Of a DNA stretch of 64,000 bases, positions 23,091 through 34,275 are shown in pieces. The stretch is from Cyanoderma ruficeps. Lineage: Eukaryota; Chordata; Aves; Passeriformes; Timaliidae. The translations under genes were made by a program, and so were the position numbers. The stretch is from positions 6,595,624 to 6,659,623 of the forward strand of contig VZDJ01000623.1 of NCBI GenBank assembly GCA_008694505.1, written 5' to 3'. The notes below the pieces were generated by a model. It was given only the letters and a program-made list of their open reading frames with translations. It had not been told where the DNA came from and searched no databases. Numbering within the stretch: the stretch's first letter is position 1; each line of letters starts with the position of its first letter.

Positions 23091-26050
23091 TCAAAAACAG
23101 CAAAGAACTAAAAATTGAAGAATCATAAAAATATCTCATTTTGTGAAATTAACCTATGCCCTGGCTTTTCACAATCGCTTTTCTAAAATCTATTAGTCAT
23201 TTGAACTTAAAACTTCTTTTCCCAGTGCTCACTGCTGTGCTAATTATGGGTAAAATATTGTCAAGGTTTTATAGAGAGTCTATTTTTGTCTTCTGCTAGC
23301 ACTAGAAATCGTTCTATTGTAAAACATCTCCTTCCAGATACAGTTGAGAACAATGTTTATGCAAGATATATTGCATGAATTCAAACCAGTTTAATACAAC
23401 ATATAACTCACTATAACTCACTATATTCAGTTCTCTGCCTATGTGAATTAAGTAATGGCAGAGGAGGTGATACATGTTTAGCATTTATTCTTCAGACTAC
23501 TGGTGGAAACAAACATTCATATCCAGCACTCCTAAACTATGAGAATAAATTGTTAAAATATTAAAGTAGAAAAAAATCTCTTTCTCTTTATGCAGCTCCT
23601 GTTTTCTTTATCAGGCATTAAAATGCATTCTACATAGGACATATGAAATAAAAAAGGAGATACATGTCAGTAATGAGTGAAAGGTTTCATTAAGTTGCAG
23701 TAAAATTTACAGTACAAAAAAGAATGAGATAATAAATATAATTAAAAATATTTTTCATGAATTCTATGATTTTAGTTGATATTCACTGGTTGTAACATTT
23801 TAAAATGCAGCTTACAATTTAGAATTGTTTTAAGATAACTATAAGTATGCAATTCTCAAAAGCATACATAAAGCCTATTTGTTAATAAGAAATGTTTTGT
23901 TTATATATCTATCTGTAAAATCTAATGGTGAAGAATATTATCTCATGTGTCCAATTTATTCAAGTATTTCACATTTTCATAATATTTTTACATATTGATG
24001 CACACACTAGCTATTATTAATTTAGATATGGTAGAAAGTAATTATTCTTTTAATATATATTCTCTGTGGACACTGCATTTAAGCTATGCATACCTGCCTA
24101 CTTGCATAGAGTTCTGTCAATTGTTTGTACAATAATGGAGTCTGCATTTCATTGTCTCCATCTACTCAATTATTTCTAATCTTTTCTGACGTCTTGTCCG
24201 TGAAGAGCTGTCTGAAATCAGGCATCTGCTTCTGATTAGAATCAGTTGTGATTTACACATATCAACTTCTAATCTTGCTTTAGTCACTGGACCTTCGTGT
24301 GGTCACTAGTCTCTACTGGCTGAATGATTTCTAATTTGATTATCCTGCATTAGTCACCATCTAGCAGATGTAGACATGAAAAATTTCCCAGTAGGTTTAT
24401 AAAGTCATTTATGACAGGAAGCAATTTTTCAATGCATTCATCACTTCTGTCTCCATCACGCCATTTCTTTCAACAAAGGATTTTTGAAATCCAATACCAA
24501 AAAAGGTGAAGCTTTACAGGTCCATCTACAATTTTAATGATTGTTCTTACAACTTTTCCATATAACCCAAGCTCAGCTAGGTTGTTCATTGAAAAGTTAG
24601 TCTTTTCTAAATAATTTATGCTAACTTCTGTATACTTCTGGTTTTACTTATAATGACCAGCAATCATTATATCTGTAAATATATTAAAGTTCAGTGGTTA
24701 TTCTCAGAGTCATTAATTATTTACTCTTAGTGCTATGTGATTGGTTGCCAGCCATGCTCTGCTAACCACATTGTATTAGTACTACATTAGCTGCTAGACT
24801 CATTACATCTCCTTTTTATTATTGAGCTAAAAATACATGATAGACTAATGAATAACAAAATTCAGATTCTTTTAATTAGTAAATCCGTGTCCTCACCGAG
24901 ACAGACAGCTTCCTGTGAGGGAACGCCTTGGTTAGAGCAGCTGAGATAATTTAAATAAATGGCATATTCAGGACAGAAGTCTGTCTTCAGGTATGCAATG
25001 GTGCAATCCTCAAAGTCAGACAGAGACTGCTCCAAGGTTTAGTAAACCTGTTATGAATTAGACCTATGGGGAGACAACGTAGTTTGGAACTGTGAAACAA
25101 AGAGGAGGGAGGAGGTATTTGCATAACTTCTAAATAAGCCAAATCATATGGGGGAAAGTAAAGAGAGGCAGGTGATTTGCTGTCTGTGGGACATGGAAAA
25201 GAAATAAATACTGTGGTAGGATATTCATGTGAAATATTTATTTTTTAAATAGCTATGAGAGGTAAACCCAAAAATAATATAAAATTTGACAAATACAGGA
25301 AACCATGGGATGCAATGAAAGCTGAAAGGTGTGGAAGAAAAGATGTACTTTATTTTCATTTTTCAGCAGGTTTTAGTCAGCATAACATTTAGAGACTTCT
25401 TCAATATTATTGCCCTTAAAATACAAGAATTTTTTTAATTTTTCCTTTCTATTATTTGGGCTATACCCAAAGATTATAAGAATAAAACATATGTATTTTT
25501 TTGATTTGAGAGTCAGCTTAAATGTTTTTGTGAGGGAGAAGTAATGTCCAAGGGGAAAAAATCACTCTGGGCAGAGGAACCATCGCATGGTCGAGTCATC
25601 GTTCAGAAAGGTCTACAATTTATTTTGAAGCTGATCTCTACAAGGGAATAAATGCCTTGTAATAATAATCAGGTTTTTATTATTGCTCATGACTTTAACA
25701 TCTTGATTTTTGAGTCTATATTTAAATCTACTTTGGCTCTCATATTCCTCAGGTCAGGATCCAAAAAAGATCAGTGATTGAATGTGTGTGCTTTTAAAAT
25801 GCAATATACACAATGTTTCAAAAATTAAGAAAATATTTAAGTTTAAACCAAAGGTAAATATATACAAGTATATGTTTGTGGTAAAAAGCCCTACAAAATA
25901 GTAATACTGGTATTAAACGGATCTCTTAAAGAAATGTAAGGTTCATATCATAACAAAAATGGTCACTTGTCACCAAGATCAAACTATTCACAAGCATAGT
26001 CTTGCAGTTAAGACAATGAGTATTGAAGAACCCCTCTAAATCCATTAAAT

Positions 26051-26056
26051 ATGCAC
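26051..26056 (+). repeat. Left target-site duplication of the solo LTR
   Basis: ATGCAC directly precedes the TG of the LTR and is repeated exactly at the other end. Confidence 0.75.
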
Positions 26057-26572
26057 TGTAGTGGTGCAAAATTTGGGTTTTTCCAGTTGCTTTGTATGTT
26101 TGTAGTGGTTTGTTCCTGTTTTTCCCTCCCCTTCCTTTCCTAAACCCCCTAATGGTATAGCCTTGACCCTGGTGTGAATCACCTTGCTAAAGGTAAAAGA
26201 TTCTAGGGATGAAACCTCCGATTTGCCCAGGTAATTAGGTGCCACCTACACCTATTGTCTTTATAATACTGTACTGGCCTGTGGTCCCAGCCCTTTCCTG
26301 TCTGGAGACCTGCCCCCCGGGTACATAACCTGGGGACAGGGGGATTTTTCCCTCTCTTCCACGTGGCCTCTAGGAACCTTTCCGCCTTCCAGCTACTTTG
26401 GAGAGGTTTACCTGGAGAAATAAACCATCTGAAACCCCGTGGAGAGCCGCTCTCATTTCTCAAGCCTCAACCACGCTTCTGCTAGAAACTCAGAACTTCC
26501 AAACCTCTGACATATAGAATTCCCGGGGCCAGCTAGCCGGCAACAGCAGCCCCCGTTAAGGGAATTTCTATA
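26057..26572 (+). mobile_element. Solo LTR of an endogenous retrovirus, 516 bp
   Basis: The block starts TGTAG and ends CTATA, which is the expected inverted CTACA end with one C-to-T change. It is flanked on both sides by the direct repeat ATGCAC (26051-26056 and 26573-26578). A 6-bp duplication fits class II (ERVK/alpha-beta-like) integrases. Inside are a TATAAT-type box at about 26262-26267, a GC-rich R/U5 part with CpGs and AATAAA at 26419-26424, so it is oriented on the plus strand. No internal retroviral sequence adjoins it, so it is a recombined solo LTR. The frames inside are not genes. Confidence 0.85.
26419..26424 (+). promoter_or_regulatory. LTR polyadenylation signal
   Basis: AATAAA about 155 bases after the TATA-like box of the LTR, the normal R-region arrangement. 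Confidence 0.6.
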
Positions 26573-26578
26573 ATGCAC
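26573..26578 (+). repeat. Right target-site duplication of the solo LTR
   Basis: ATGCAC directly follows the LTR end and matches the left copy. Confidence 0.75.
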
Positions 26579-29130
26579 TAGTCATCTTCCCCTCTCAGAC
26601 ATATGTTCAAACTCAGTTTTAGAAGAAGTTATTGTAGTTTTCACTTCTACAGTGAAATATAACTATATATGGAAAGATTTATTTTCCTCGGTTTTGTCCT
26701 TTTTCTATAGAAGCCACAATAGAATTGCTGCTGCTTCTGTTACTATATTGTGCTTGTTTTAACTGTAATGGAAGCACTACATTTGGAATAAAGGCCCTCC
26801 GGCATACCATTCCTATTTCTCTGCAATGAAGTGCATGGGTAATGATGGTCCCGTTCATGGAAAAACTCCCTTTAACCTGTTTGATCACTTCAGCTCTGAA
26901 AGAACATTTGATGACCTAGTCCTGCATAATTTACTCATGACTAGGGCTTGAACTCAATGAAATTAATATTTTAGAAAAATATTAATCTTGAATTTTCATG
27001 CGAGAGGTGCAAGATGCACCATAGAGCCAGGACATGTCAAATATCGGGGCTGAAACCCTGTCAGCCATCTAAGACTTTTTTTCCTCGTGTCAGGAAAGTT
27101 AGTTCACCTGTTTTTTCTGGAATACTTTATTCCCCAGTGTGTATCTAAGGAATTACACCAAAGCACGCTGGCCTGAAAGCAATCATTGTGTAGATTTAGT
27201 TGAATGTCTGAGACAAGACAAAATCAGGCTTTATGAAATTGAGAATGGAGTATGATTAAGGGGGAGTCAAAGAAAGATAGGAGAGGTAGAAGCAGTTATA
27301 ACATTCAGGTTCCCAGCTTTCTTTCTGGTAGACGTGAAATTTTGCCCAAAGAAAATTTGTTAATACATACATTTTGGAAAATCTTTGCCATTTGTTGAAA
27401 CAATGAAGTACCAGGGGGAAAAAAAATCTATCAAAAAATTCCTAAGCACTTGAGTATTGTTTTTTGTGGGGATAGAGTCAATTTGAAGGACTTAAACTGA
27501 AAACTGAGAATGAAGTTTCTCTCCACATACTGCCTAATTAAAGAACGGAGAAAGCTAATCACTTGTAACAGTTTTGGGGTTTTTTTCTAGTACTTTTTCT
27601 TCCCTATTTCCAGTTTTTTCCTTTACTTCCCAAACTTCTTTTTTACTACTTTTTTACTGGATAAATAGATGTCCTCAGAAATCTGTTATCTATGGCAAAG
27701 GAAATACATTATATTTTCCTGGATCTTTCCTGGAGCTTTCAGTTCTTCAGGTTTTTTATATCCAGGGACAGGGAATACCTTAAGCAGCATGAGGTCGAGC
27801 ATTCACTGGGAAAGTTTGGCCTTGAATTCCACAACATATTTTGATATAAGATAATTAAGTGTTGCCTAAGGCAAGGAATTGTGTGCATCTCTTTCATTTA
27901 GGGCTGCGCTGGTAAAAACATGGGATTGCCTGCTCTTGAGGGGCTTTCCTGCTCATTCTCAGTCAGTGCTAGCTCATATTTCTGTTTGTTTCTCTATGGG
28001 CCACTTTGAGTACAGCAGATATGTATTGACTCCATGATCTACAGCTAAGGAATATTTCCTTAGTTGGGAGCCGGCTGAACCTGAGCTGAAAGCTGACATG
28101 TGGTTTATTTTAATGGGAAATTTCTTCTGTTTCATCATGGTATTTGTCATCTCGAAGTAACTGCAAGTTGTAGTCATATATATCTTCTCCCTTGAGTGGG
28201 ATTTCCCATATGATGGGAAAAAAATAGCAATGTCATGAAATTTGAGTACTGAAAGGGAACACCTTTCCTCCATCTCCAACTGTTTGAAACACAAAGTAAT
28301 AGCATCCCAGCAACGAGCCAGGCAGCCTATTATCAAAGGATACCTTTTTTCCACTTTGACACAGTAGAGGCAGAATATCACTCACAGAATCTCCCCTCCT
28401 ACCCCCATCCCCCTCCCAAAAAAAGTGTGTTAACATTTTAACATTTTCAAACATAGGTAATTTGAATCTCTTTAGAATCAGGTAAGGACTCCTCCCCTCT
28501 TTGGGCTTAAATTTTTATCTGGGCTTATTATACAAAGACTATGACAATCAGGGATTTTTTCTGTAGATAGATGTTTTTCACCAAAGTTTGAAATTAGAGG
28601 AATTGAATTAAGGAATTGAAGGTATTACCTAGTTTATGAGTGACAGATTTTGGGGCCTGTCTTTAGCAACCTAGAAGAGACGCCTGCAGGCCCAGAAATC
28701 TAGGCATATGTAAATTGTGAATATTCAGAGTCTGTAAGAGTGACTTAATAACTTGGTGAGTTGTTTTGGATGGTGCAATGAAGGGAGTACAAAAGCATAT
28801 TCTACAAAAGCTGATGCCTCTCTTGCATTCTTCGACAGCAATACCATGATTTAAGTATAAGTCTTTTAGTGAAGAAAATTAACATTTTAAAAGCACTGAT
28901 CATCAGTTCGTTTATGAATTGGAGTTGAAATTAGAAGAGTCCTCCTGAAAAAACTATCAATAAGATAAAGGGCATTAAAATGCAGTGGAAATCCCTTTTC
29001 ACTGAAAAATCCATACATGGAGAAAATCATATGCTTTTCTGAGCTCTTGTACAAGAGGAGGTCAGTGGTATGCCTGGACCAAAAAGAAAAATTGGGGCTG
29101 ATCACATACAAAACTTATTAGACTGTTTTC
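26579..29130. other. Anonymous AT-rich DNA, no gene seen
   Basis: A C-rich patch lies at 28385-28420 and a short direct repeat TAACATTT at 28432-28446. Frames such as 27974-28381 (-) show no motif. No mobile element is recognised. Confidence 0.55.
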
Positions 29131-29340
29131 TCTGCCCTAAAAAAATAAAAAAAAGGCAAAAAAATCTCTCCAAAAACCAAAAAACAAACAAAAAACCACA
29201 GCAACAAAGAAAACAAATGAAAACCCCCACAAAAATAAAAACCACAAAAAACTCACGCCAAAACCCACCAAAAATCCACAAAGAAAAAGAACCAACCAAC
29301 CAAAAACAATAAACCAAAAAAAACCAAAAAAATCCCCAAC
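29131..29340. repeat. A/C-only low-complexity tract, about 200 bp
   Basis: The plus strand is made nearly entirely of A and C (CAAAAA, CCAAAA, AACCAACC words) with very few G or T. Frames on both strands run through it only because the tract rarely forms stops; they are not genes. It is the strand mirror of the GT tracts at 20522, 34162, 51184 and 56546. Confidence 0.85.
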
Positions 29341-30249
29341 TTTATTGTGTTTTCAAAGTTCTTTATAAACTGTGACTTTTTTCACCCACTCAGCGGCATT
29401 GGTCTGAAGTCCAGTGGCAAGGAAAAGTTTTAATAAGTAAATAATTCTCAGTGTTTTATTCATAATATTGAAACAGAGGATGCAGGAGAAAATGAGTTAA
29501 ATATAACATTAAGGACTCTCATTTTCATGTGTGGAAATATGTTGCATCATTAAAAAGTTCTGAATCTTGATATGGTTTACCAAGTTTCAACAATAAAAAA
29601 ATTATTTTCGCTTCTTTTATAACGAACCACTCATACCTTCTTCTCTGTTTCTAGATATCTTCTCAACTTTCTTCTTACCCCTTTTTTTTTTCTCCTTTTT
29701 CTTTCCTTTTTTTCTTTTTTTTCTTTCATTTTAATATAGCCAAGGGAATTTTAAACTACTCTGCCATCCAGACCTATCTGTTATGATAGAACTAAGATGC
29801 CTAACTTAAGAGCTTAGATGATCGAGGGAAAGGGACATGTCCTTCCAGAGGGAGAAATGTGGTCCTGGTTGAACTGATTTGACATAAAATGGATTTTGGT
29901 TTCTCTTCATGAGTATAGACCAAGTATTAAAAATGAATGAAGGCATGTATGTGCACAACGTGGGCCCAAATAAACTGTCAGATGGAAACAGTCACTAAAG
30001 AGAGAAGACAGAGGTAATATACCTCAGGATTTTGCTCAGGGTGAGGGAAACTCACTAGAAACTGTAACAAGAATTGAGAATATAAAACCATCTGGTTTTA
30101 GTCAGATTTAAAACTCATGTGTCCCAACACCATGTTGTTGATACTGGTCAACAAATGCTTTGGTAACTGCACAGCTGTGCAGCTTCCAGCCATCTCTTCT
30201 TGGGACTTTCTCAAACTAAAGATTACACCACATCATCTGGATTATTAGT
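29341..30249. other. AT-rich DNA with a polypyrimidine tract
   Basis: A T/C-only tract lies at about 29676-29732. Otherwise nothing is recognised before the CR1 relic begins. Confidence 0.55.
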
Positions 30250-31470
30250 TTTTGATGGATCTTCCAGTGTTTAATTTTTTAAATGTGTTTTTGAATCCAT
30301 TTACACTTTTGGCATGGGGAATAATCTGTGGCAGTGAGTTCCACAATATAATGAGGTGTTGTGTGAAAAAGTACTCCAGTTGCTTCCTTCAAACCTACTG
30401 CCTGATAATTCTACCTAGTTCTTTCACATCCTTGTGTTATAAAATACAGAGAATGATTATTCCCCAGTGACCTTCTCAGCCTATTCACAATTTTACAGCC
30501 TGTCAAATCACTCCTGGTCCCTTCTTTTCCTAAGAAGAGTTCTAGATTATTTTAAAACTCCTCAGGTGGAAAGCATTCCTCTCCTCTCATCATCCTTGTC
30601 ACAGCTCTCTGCATCTTTGCAAGTTTTACTATAGTTATTTGGAGAGGAGAGTGGTGAGGAGCACTTTCAGCAGCATAGCCGGTGTGTTTGAGTTTTACAG
30701 TGGTACAAGTTTTCCTACTGTGTCTTTAACAGCATTTCATTTTCCTCTGACGGTTGATGATCACTGAACTGGTGATTCCAGAGAAATCACAATGATCAAA
30801 GATCCCTTTCCTCATTGAGAGCAGTTTATTTGAAGTCCATAATGACCTACAAGTAACTAGAGTTTGACTATTTTATATTTATCAACACTTAATTTTCATT
30901 TGACCTTTTAACCATCCAACATATCTAGCATATTCAACTTTCCAAAGTCAGTTTCTGGCATTACTGTCTTGGAAGGATGTATATCAATAGTTTTTGCTTT
31001 TATTTTCATCCCAAGCCATTTATATTTATCCATATGCATTGAAGTGCAAGTCTTCATGGAATAAAAATAGTAACATTTCTGATTGTTTGTTCTCATTATT
31101 TCTTTCCCAACTTTTAACTGACCATAAGTCTGTGAGAAAACCTTCCCTGTTAGAGTAAGAACTTTGATTAGAGACTTAGAAAGTTCTTTGAATTTTTTTT
31201 TTTTTTGCCCATAGTGAAGCACAATGAAGTACAATTTCCTCCACCTAAACTCATACTGAATATTCTCCATTAAATTATATTTCTTCATGTGGCTCATTAT
31301 ACAATTCAGCTACATGGTCCAAGAAGAAAAAGACTTTCTTATGTGTATTTTCCTGGCTATCTCCTGTCAGATTCTTTGAAAACCCACCATTTCATTCAGC
31401 ATCTTCAGTCTTCCACCATCCAAGATGACTCAAGAAATTCTGACCATCTCAAATATAATCCTATTTTGAG
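30250..31470 (-). mobile_element. Ancient CR1 LINE, 3' part, minus strand
   Basis: The block can be followed against the archosaur/turtle-type CR1 pattern I remember. The 3' UTR side lies at low coordinates, including the GGCAGTGAGTTCCACA-type segment near 30324-30342. Next comes the MKFNxDKCKV-like site read from 30899 downward, where stops now follow MKIKC. Then come the reverse transcriptase core and, near 31270-31300, the HxxxxNLL/QxxF region. It is 5'-truncated, as CR1 copies usually are, and has small insertions such as the T run at 31192-31206. Divergence is high, so insertion is old, probably before the bird radiation. The right edge beyond about 31310 is less certain. Confidence 0.8.
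30908..31297 (-). pseudogene. Decayed CR1 reverse transcriptase segment, still open for 129 codons
   Basis: This is the RNA-dependent DNA polymerase of a non-LTR retrotransposon, which copies its own RNA at the nicked target. In order, residues 3-21 (H...NLM...Q..F...K) match the CR1 RT region with H, NLL, QHGF and KGKS. Residues 50-61 keep the TGKVFSQ...QLK block. Residues 103-106 read TIDI where the catalytic FADD box should stand, so the paired aspartates are lost. The first catalytic region (LDFxKAFDKV) is largely deleted around residues 30-40, where a run of lysines comes from an inserted A/T tract. The frame ends at a TAA, and the next conserved block lies in another frame. It cannot be active; the ATG is incidental. 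The unbroken frame is probably luck. Confidence 0.7.
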
Positions 31471-33890
31471 TTTTTGAGGAAAAACTACTTTGCTTTCTTA
31501 AAGTTATCAATGATTAAAAAATCGTCAGAACTCTAAAACTATTCTAAGCAAATTTCAGTTTGAGTTATTTGCTTGGATTTGTCTGCCATAAGGAAAGGCT
31601 CAGTGTCAGAGCTCACCTGCATTACCCTATAGTGAACATCAATGCCAATAATTCACTTAGTATTTCTGCTAAGACTGCATCTTGTTGGAGAAATTCTCTT
31701 TTTTCATCTTTTATATCAACTATCAACCCTGAAGATGAACTGGCATGCTTCCTGCTTTTGGAATGTTCAAAAAAGTTTCGTTCGCAGTTTTTATTCCTCT
31801 TGCAATTATTTAAGAAAGTGATTTTTGGCGTATCTTATTCTAGGCTTGCCAGACTTAATGCTTAATACCACTGCTCGTGCTCGAAGGCATTTTCTGTTTC
31901 TTGAAGAAAAAGCCCTTCTGGTTCTAATAGCCTGTATTATGTTTCCATGATCACTTTCTGTGGACCTGTTAGGGTCTCTTTGGGTAGGTGGTACAAGTTT
32001 ACTCTAAGTCTCTGTTACAGTGTTTTAAAACAATTTCCTTGCCACCTGTGAGCAGTTTGCAGACTGTGCGGGAGGCAGACATCTGTTAATAACATATTTG
32101 AGGGAAAAAGCGATTTTGTGTTACAGATGCTCGTGTGTTTGACGGTATTTGAGATTAGGATTCACATCTTGAAAAACTCTAAGCTATGCCTTTCAAAATG
32201 AATTAAGACAAACACTCACTGTTGGACTCCATGAGCTTCAGGTTCTTTTCCAATCTAAACAATCCTGTGATTAAATAGTCATTAACAAAACAATATTTGA
32301 TGTATTGTTTCATATAATGCAAAAAGTTAGTTTGGTGTTTTTTCACTACTACAAGTGTTAACATTATATTATTCAGGGAAATCTTCAATTTATTGAATGT
32401 GAAGAAAGCAATACAATTTTCCATTCTGAACATCACCAAAGGTATAGAGGTTTTACTTTCTTCTCTGGGGTGGTTTGTGCTTATTATACAAGAAGGAATC
32501 ATGTAAAACAGAAATAATGCCGGAAATAGAGTCTGCCTAGGCAAACAGTGTGGAAGAAGAACAAATGGAAGAACAAACTAGAAGGAAGTTTCTTTTCTCG
32601 AACACTAGACAGAGGCTATTCAAAACTCCATGAGGAGGAGCAGGGAAGAGTTTGGTAGATAAGGCTGTCTTCTTCAAAGAGGAAATGTCTAGTAGGGTCC
32701 CTTTTAAGAAGCTTTGAAAGCAAGTTTCTTGTCTCTGAATAAATGCTCTGGCACAAGGACAGGCATGAAGAAAAGAACATAACTCTTTCTTCTCTGACAG
32801 ATGTCCTTCTGAATGAATGCCCATGGCATTTGTGAAGTCAGGCATTTGAGAAATCAGCACTTCTAAGTAGAATTACGTATTTTCTGAGCCCAAGAAATGG
32901 CACTTTCAGGATACAAGCTTTTACAACTTTTATGAGAAATGTTTGACATAATGTCTTTTATATCAGTTGGCACTTAAAGGTGTGAATGAAGAACATGTAA
33001 CGAATGCTTGACTCATAGGATGCGGGACAGTTCTGTTTGTTAGGATATTTCCAGTGTAATGAGGAACATAACCTGGTTCTGAGTAGCTTACCTTACATTT
33101 GTTAAATAAAATGAAACATATTTTTACTATAAAGATGACTGCTACAAACCACTTTTCTTCCACTGTGACTTCAGACTAACTGTTCTTAGGATATTACTCA
33201 TTTTCCCTAAACATCTTCTTCAGGAGAAACCAAAAAAGGTCAAATCCTGGTTTATGCAAAGCTGCTTTTGACTCAGTGGTATTGTTGAAATAGAAAAGTG
33301 AACAGTATTTAGACACATGGTAGACAGGAAATATATTTCTTCTTTGTCAAGAAATGACATAAATTTTTCTCATAATAATCCTTTGCATTTTATTAGGGGA
33401 AAAACATTAACCATAAGAAACACAGTTGAGGGGGAGTTGCTTTGTAATTAAAACCGGATGATTTCACCTACTTAACTGTCATGATCCAAAAACATAAGCA
33501 TGTCTCAATTGCTATTTTGTATGGCACATCATCATTTCAGTACAAATTGGATTCAAAAGTCTGAACCAGTAAAATCCTGAAACTATTATGGATAATGGAA
33601 TGGAAAAATATTAATTCTAACGATGTCTTGTTCCCTATTTGGGCCTATGCCTTCAGGAAGAGCAATGAGTTATAAAAATTTCATTGAAGTTCATGATTAT
33701 CTCTTCTTAAGATAGTTTCCATTACACTTTGCAACTAGGAACCTAGATTTTCCTGTTTAAAAAAAAAAGTGTTAAAAAGAGAACTAACACAAAAAATGTG
33801 TCTAATAAAATGTTTAGTTTCTGAATGCAGTGTTCAATGAGTCTTTTTTTTTTTCTCTTTGGTGTGCTTGGATTTCAGGTAAGACTTAGG
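31471..33890. other. Anonymous AT-rich DNA, no gene seen
   Basis: Frames at 31560-31865 (+), 32203-32544 (-) and 32537-32860 (-) are of chance length and lack motifs. T run at 33845-33854. No mobile element recognised. Confidence 0.5.
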
Positions 33891-34040
33891 GGCTGGTCCA
33901 GTTTAGCGCTGCAGTGGCTAAAACTTGGGTGCCATAAGTGTGGGGGTTAAATCTCTGCTCTGTATCCTGTGTACTCTGATGGAGGCAGGCTCTGAAAACT
34001 GGCTCAGTAGCACTACAGCAGTTGAGAGGAGATGTCAAAG
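33891..34040 (+). mobile_element. Possible tRNA-derived SINE relic
   Basis: A TAGCNNTGCAGTGG sequence at 33904-33917 resembles a Pol III A box. GGTTAAATC at 33945-33953 resembles a B box (GGTTCRANTC) with CGA changed to AAA. The spacing of about 41 bases is close to that in a tRNA. There is no matching acceptor stem, so it is not a tRNA gene. A SINE head, perhaps shared among amniotes, is the simplest reading. I cannot name the family. The end is set by loss of higher-GC sequence. Confidence 0.35.
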
Positions 34041-34161
34041 CAGCATTTTTCTTTGAGATTCCATCACAAGAGTGTTTTGGTATACACCTCAAGGCTGTGG
34101 TCAAGAAAGTCTATGAACTACAGTTTAGTTCTTGAAACTCTTTTCAAGGCTTAGGTACAAA

Positions 34162-34275
34162 GTGGTTTTTTGGGTTTGTGGGAGTTTTTTTGTTTGCTTG
34201 GGGGTTTTTGTTTGGTTGGTCTTTTTTGGTGTTTTTTGGTTTGGTTTTTTTAAAATTTTTTGGGGGTTTTTCCTT
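34162..34275 (+). repeat. G/T-only low-complexity tract
   Basis: About 110 bases almost wholly of G and T in words like GGTTTTTTGGG and GGTTTGG, ending GGGGGTTTTT. The plus- and minus-strand frames through it are compositional. It could form G-quadruplexes. Confidence 0.85.

Larger units (their letters stand above)
22281..26056. other. AT-rich DNA, no gene; two candidate regulatory patches
   Basis: No exon or mobile element recognised. A 10-bp unit (TATAACTCAC) is repeated 2.4 times at 23402-23425. The patch 22925-23090 is listed separately. The patch 24690-24830 contains GATTGGTTGCCAGCC, which resembles NF-Y/NFI sites, amid ATTA cores; it is a weaker candidate of the same kind. The part 23560-24060 is very AT-rich. 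Confidence 0.5.

Noticed and set aside
23402..23425. Direct repeats that might suggest a CRISPR-like or other array
   Set aside because: Only 2.4 copies of a 10-bp unit without spacers; this is eukaryotic DNA and the repeat is simple slippage.
26203..26463. Minus-strand frames of 66 and 86 codons
   Set aside because: They lie inside the solo LTR and on its antisense strand, so they have no coding meaning.
33891..33960. Similarity of GGCTGGTCC and a later GCAGTGG to the start of vertebrate Y RNA
   Set aside because: Only short words agree and the 3' strand that should pair is missing; the tRNA-like box spacing is a better explanation.
33891..33965. A true tRNA gene
   Set aside because: No acceptor stem, a degraded B box and no cloverleaf pairing.
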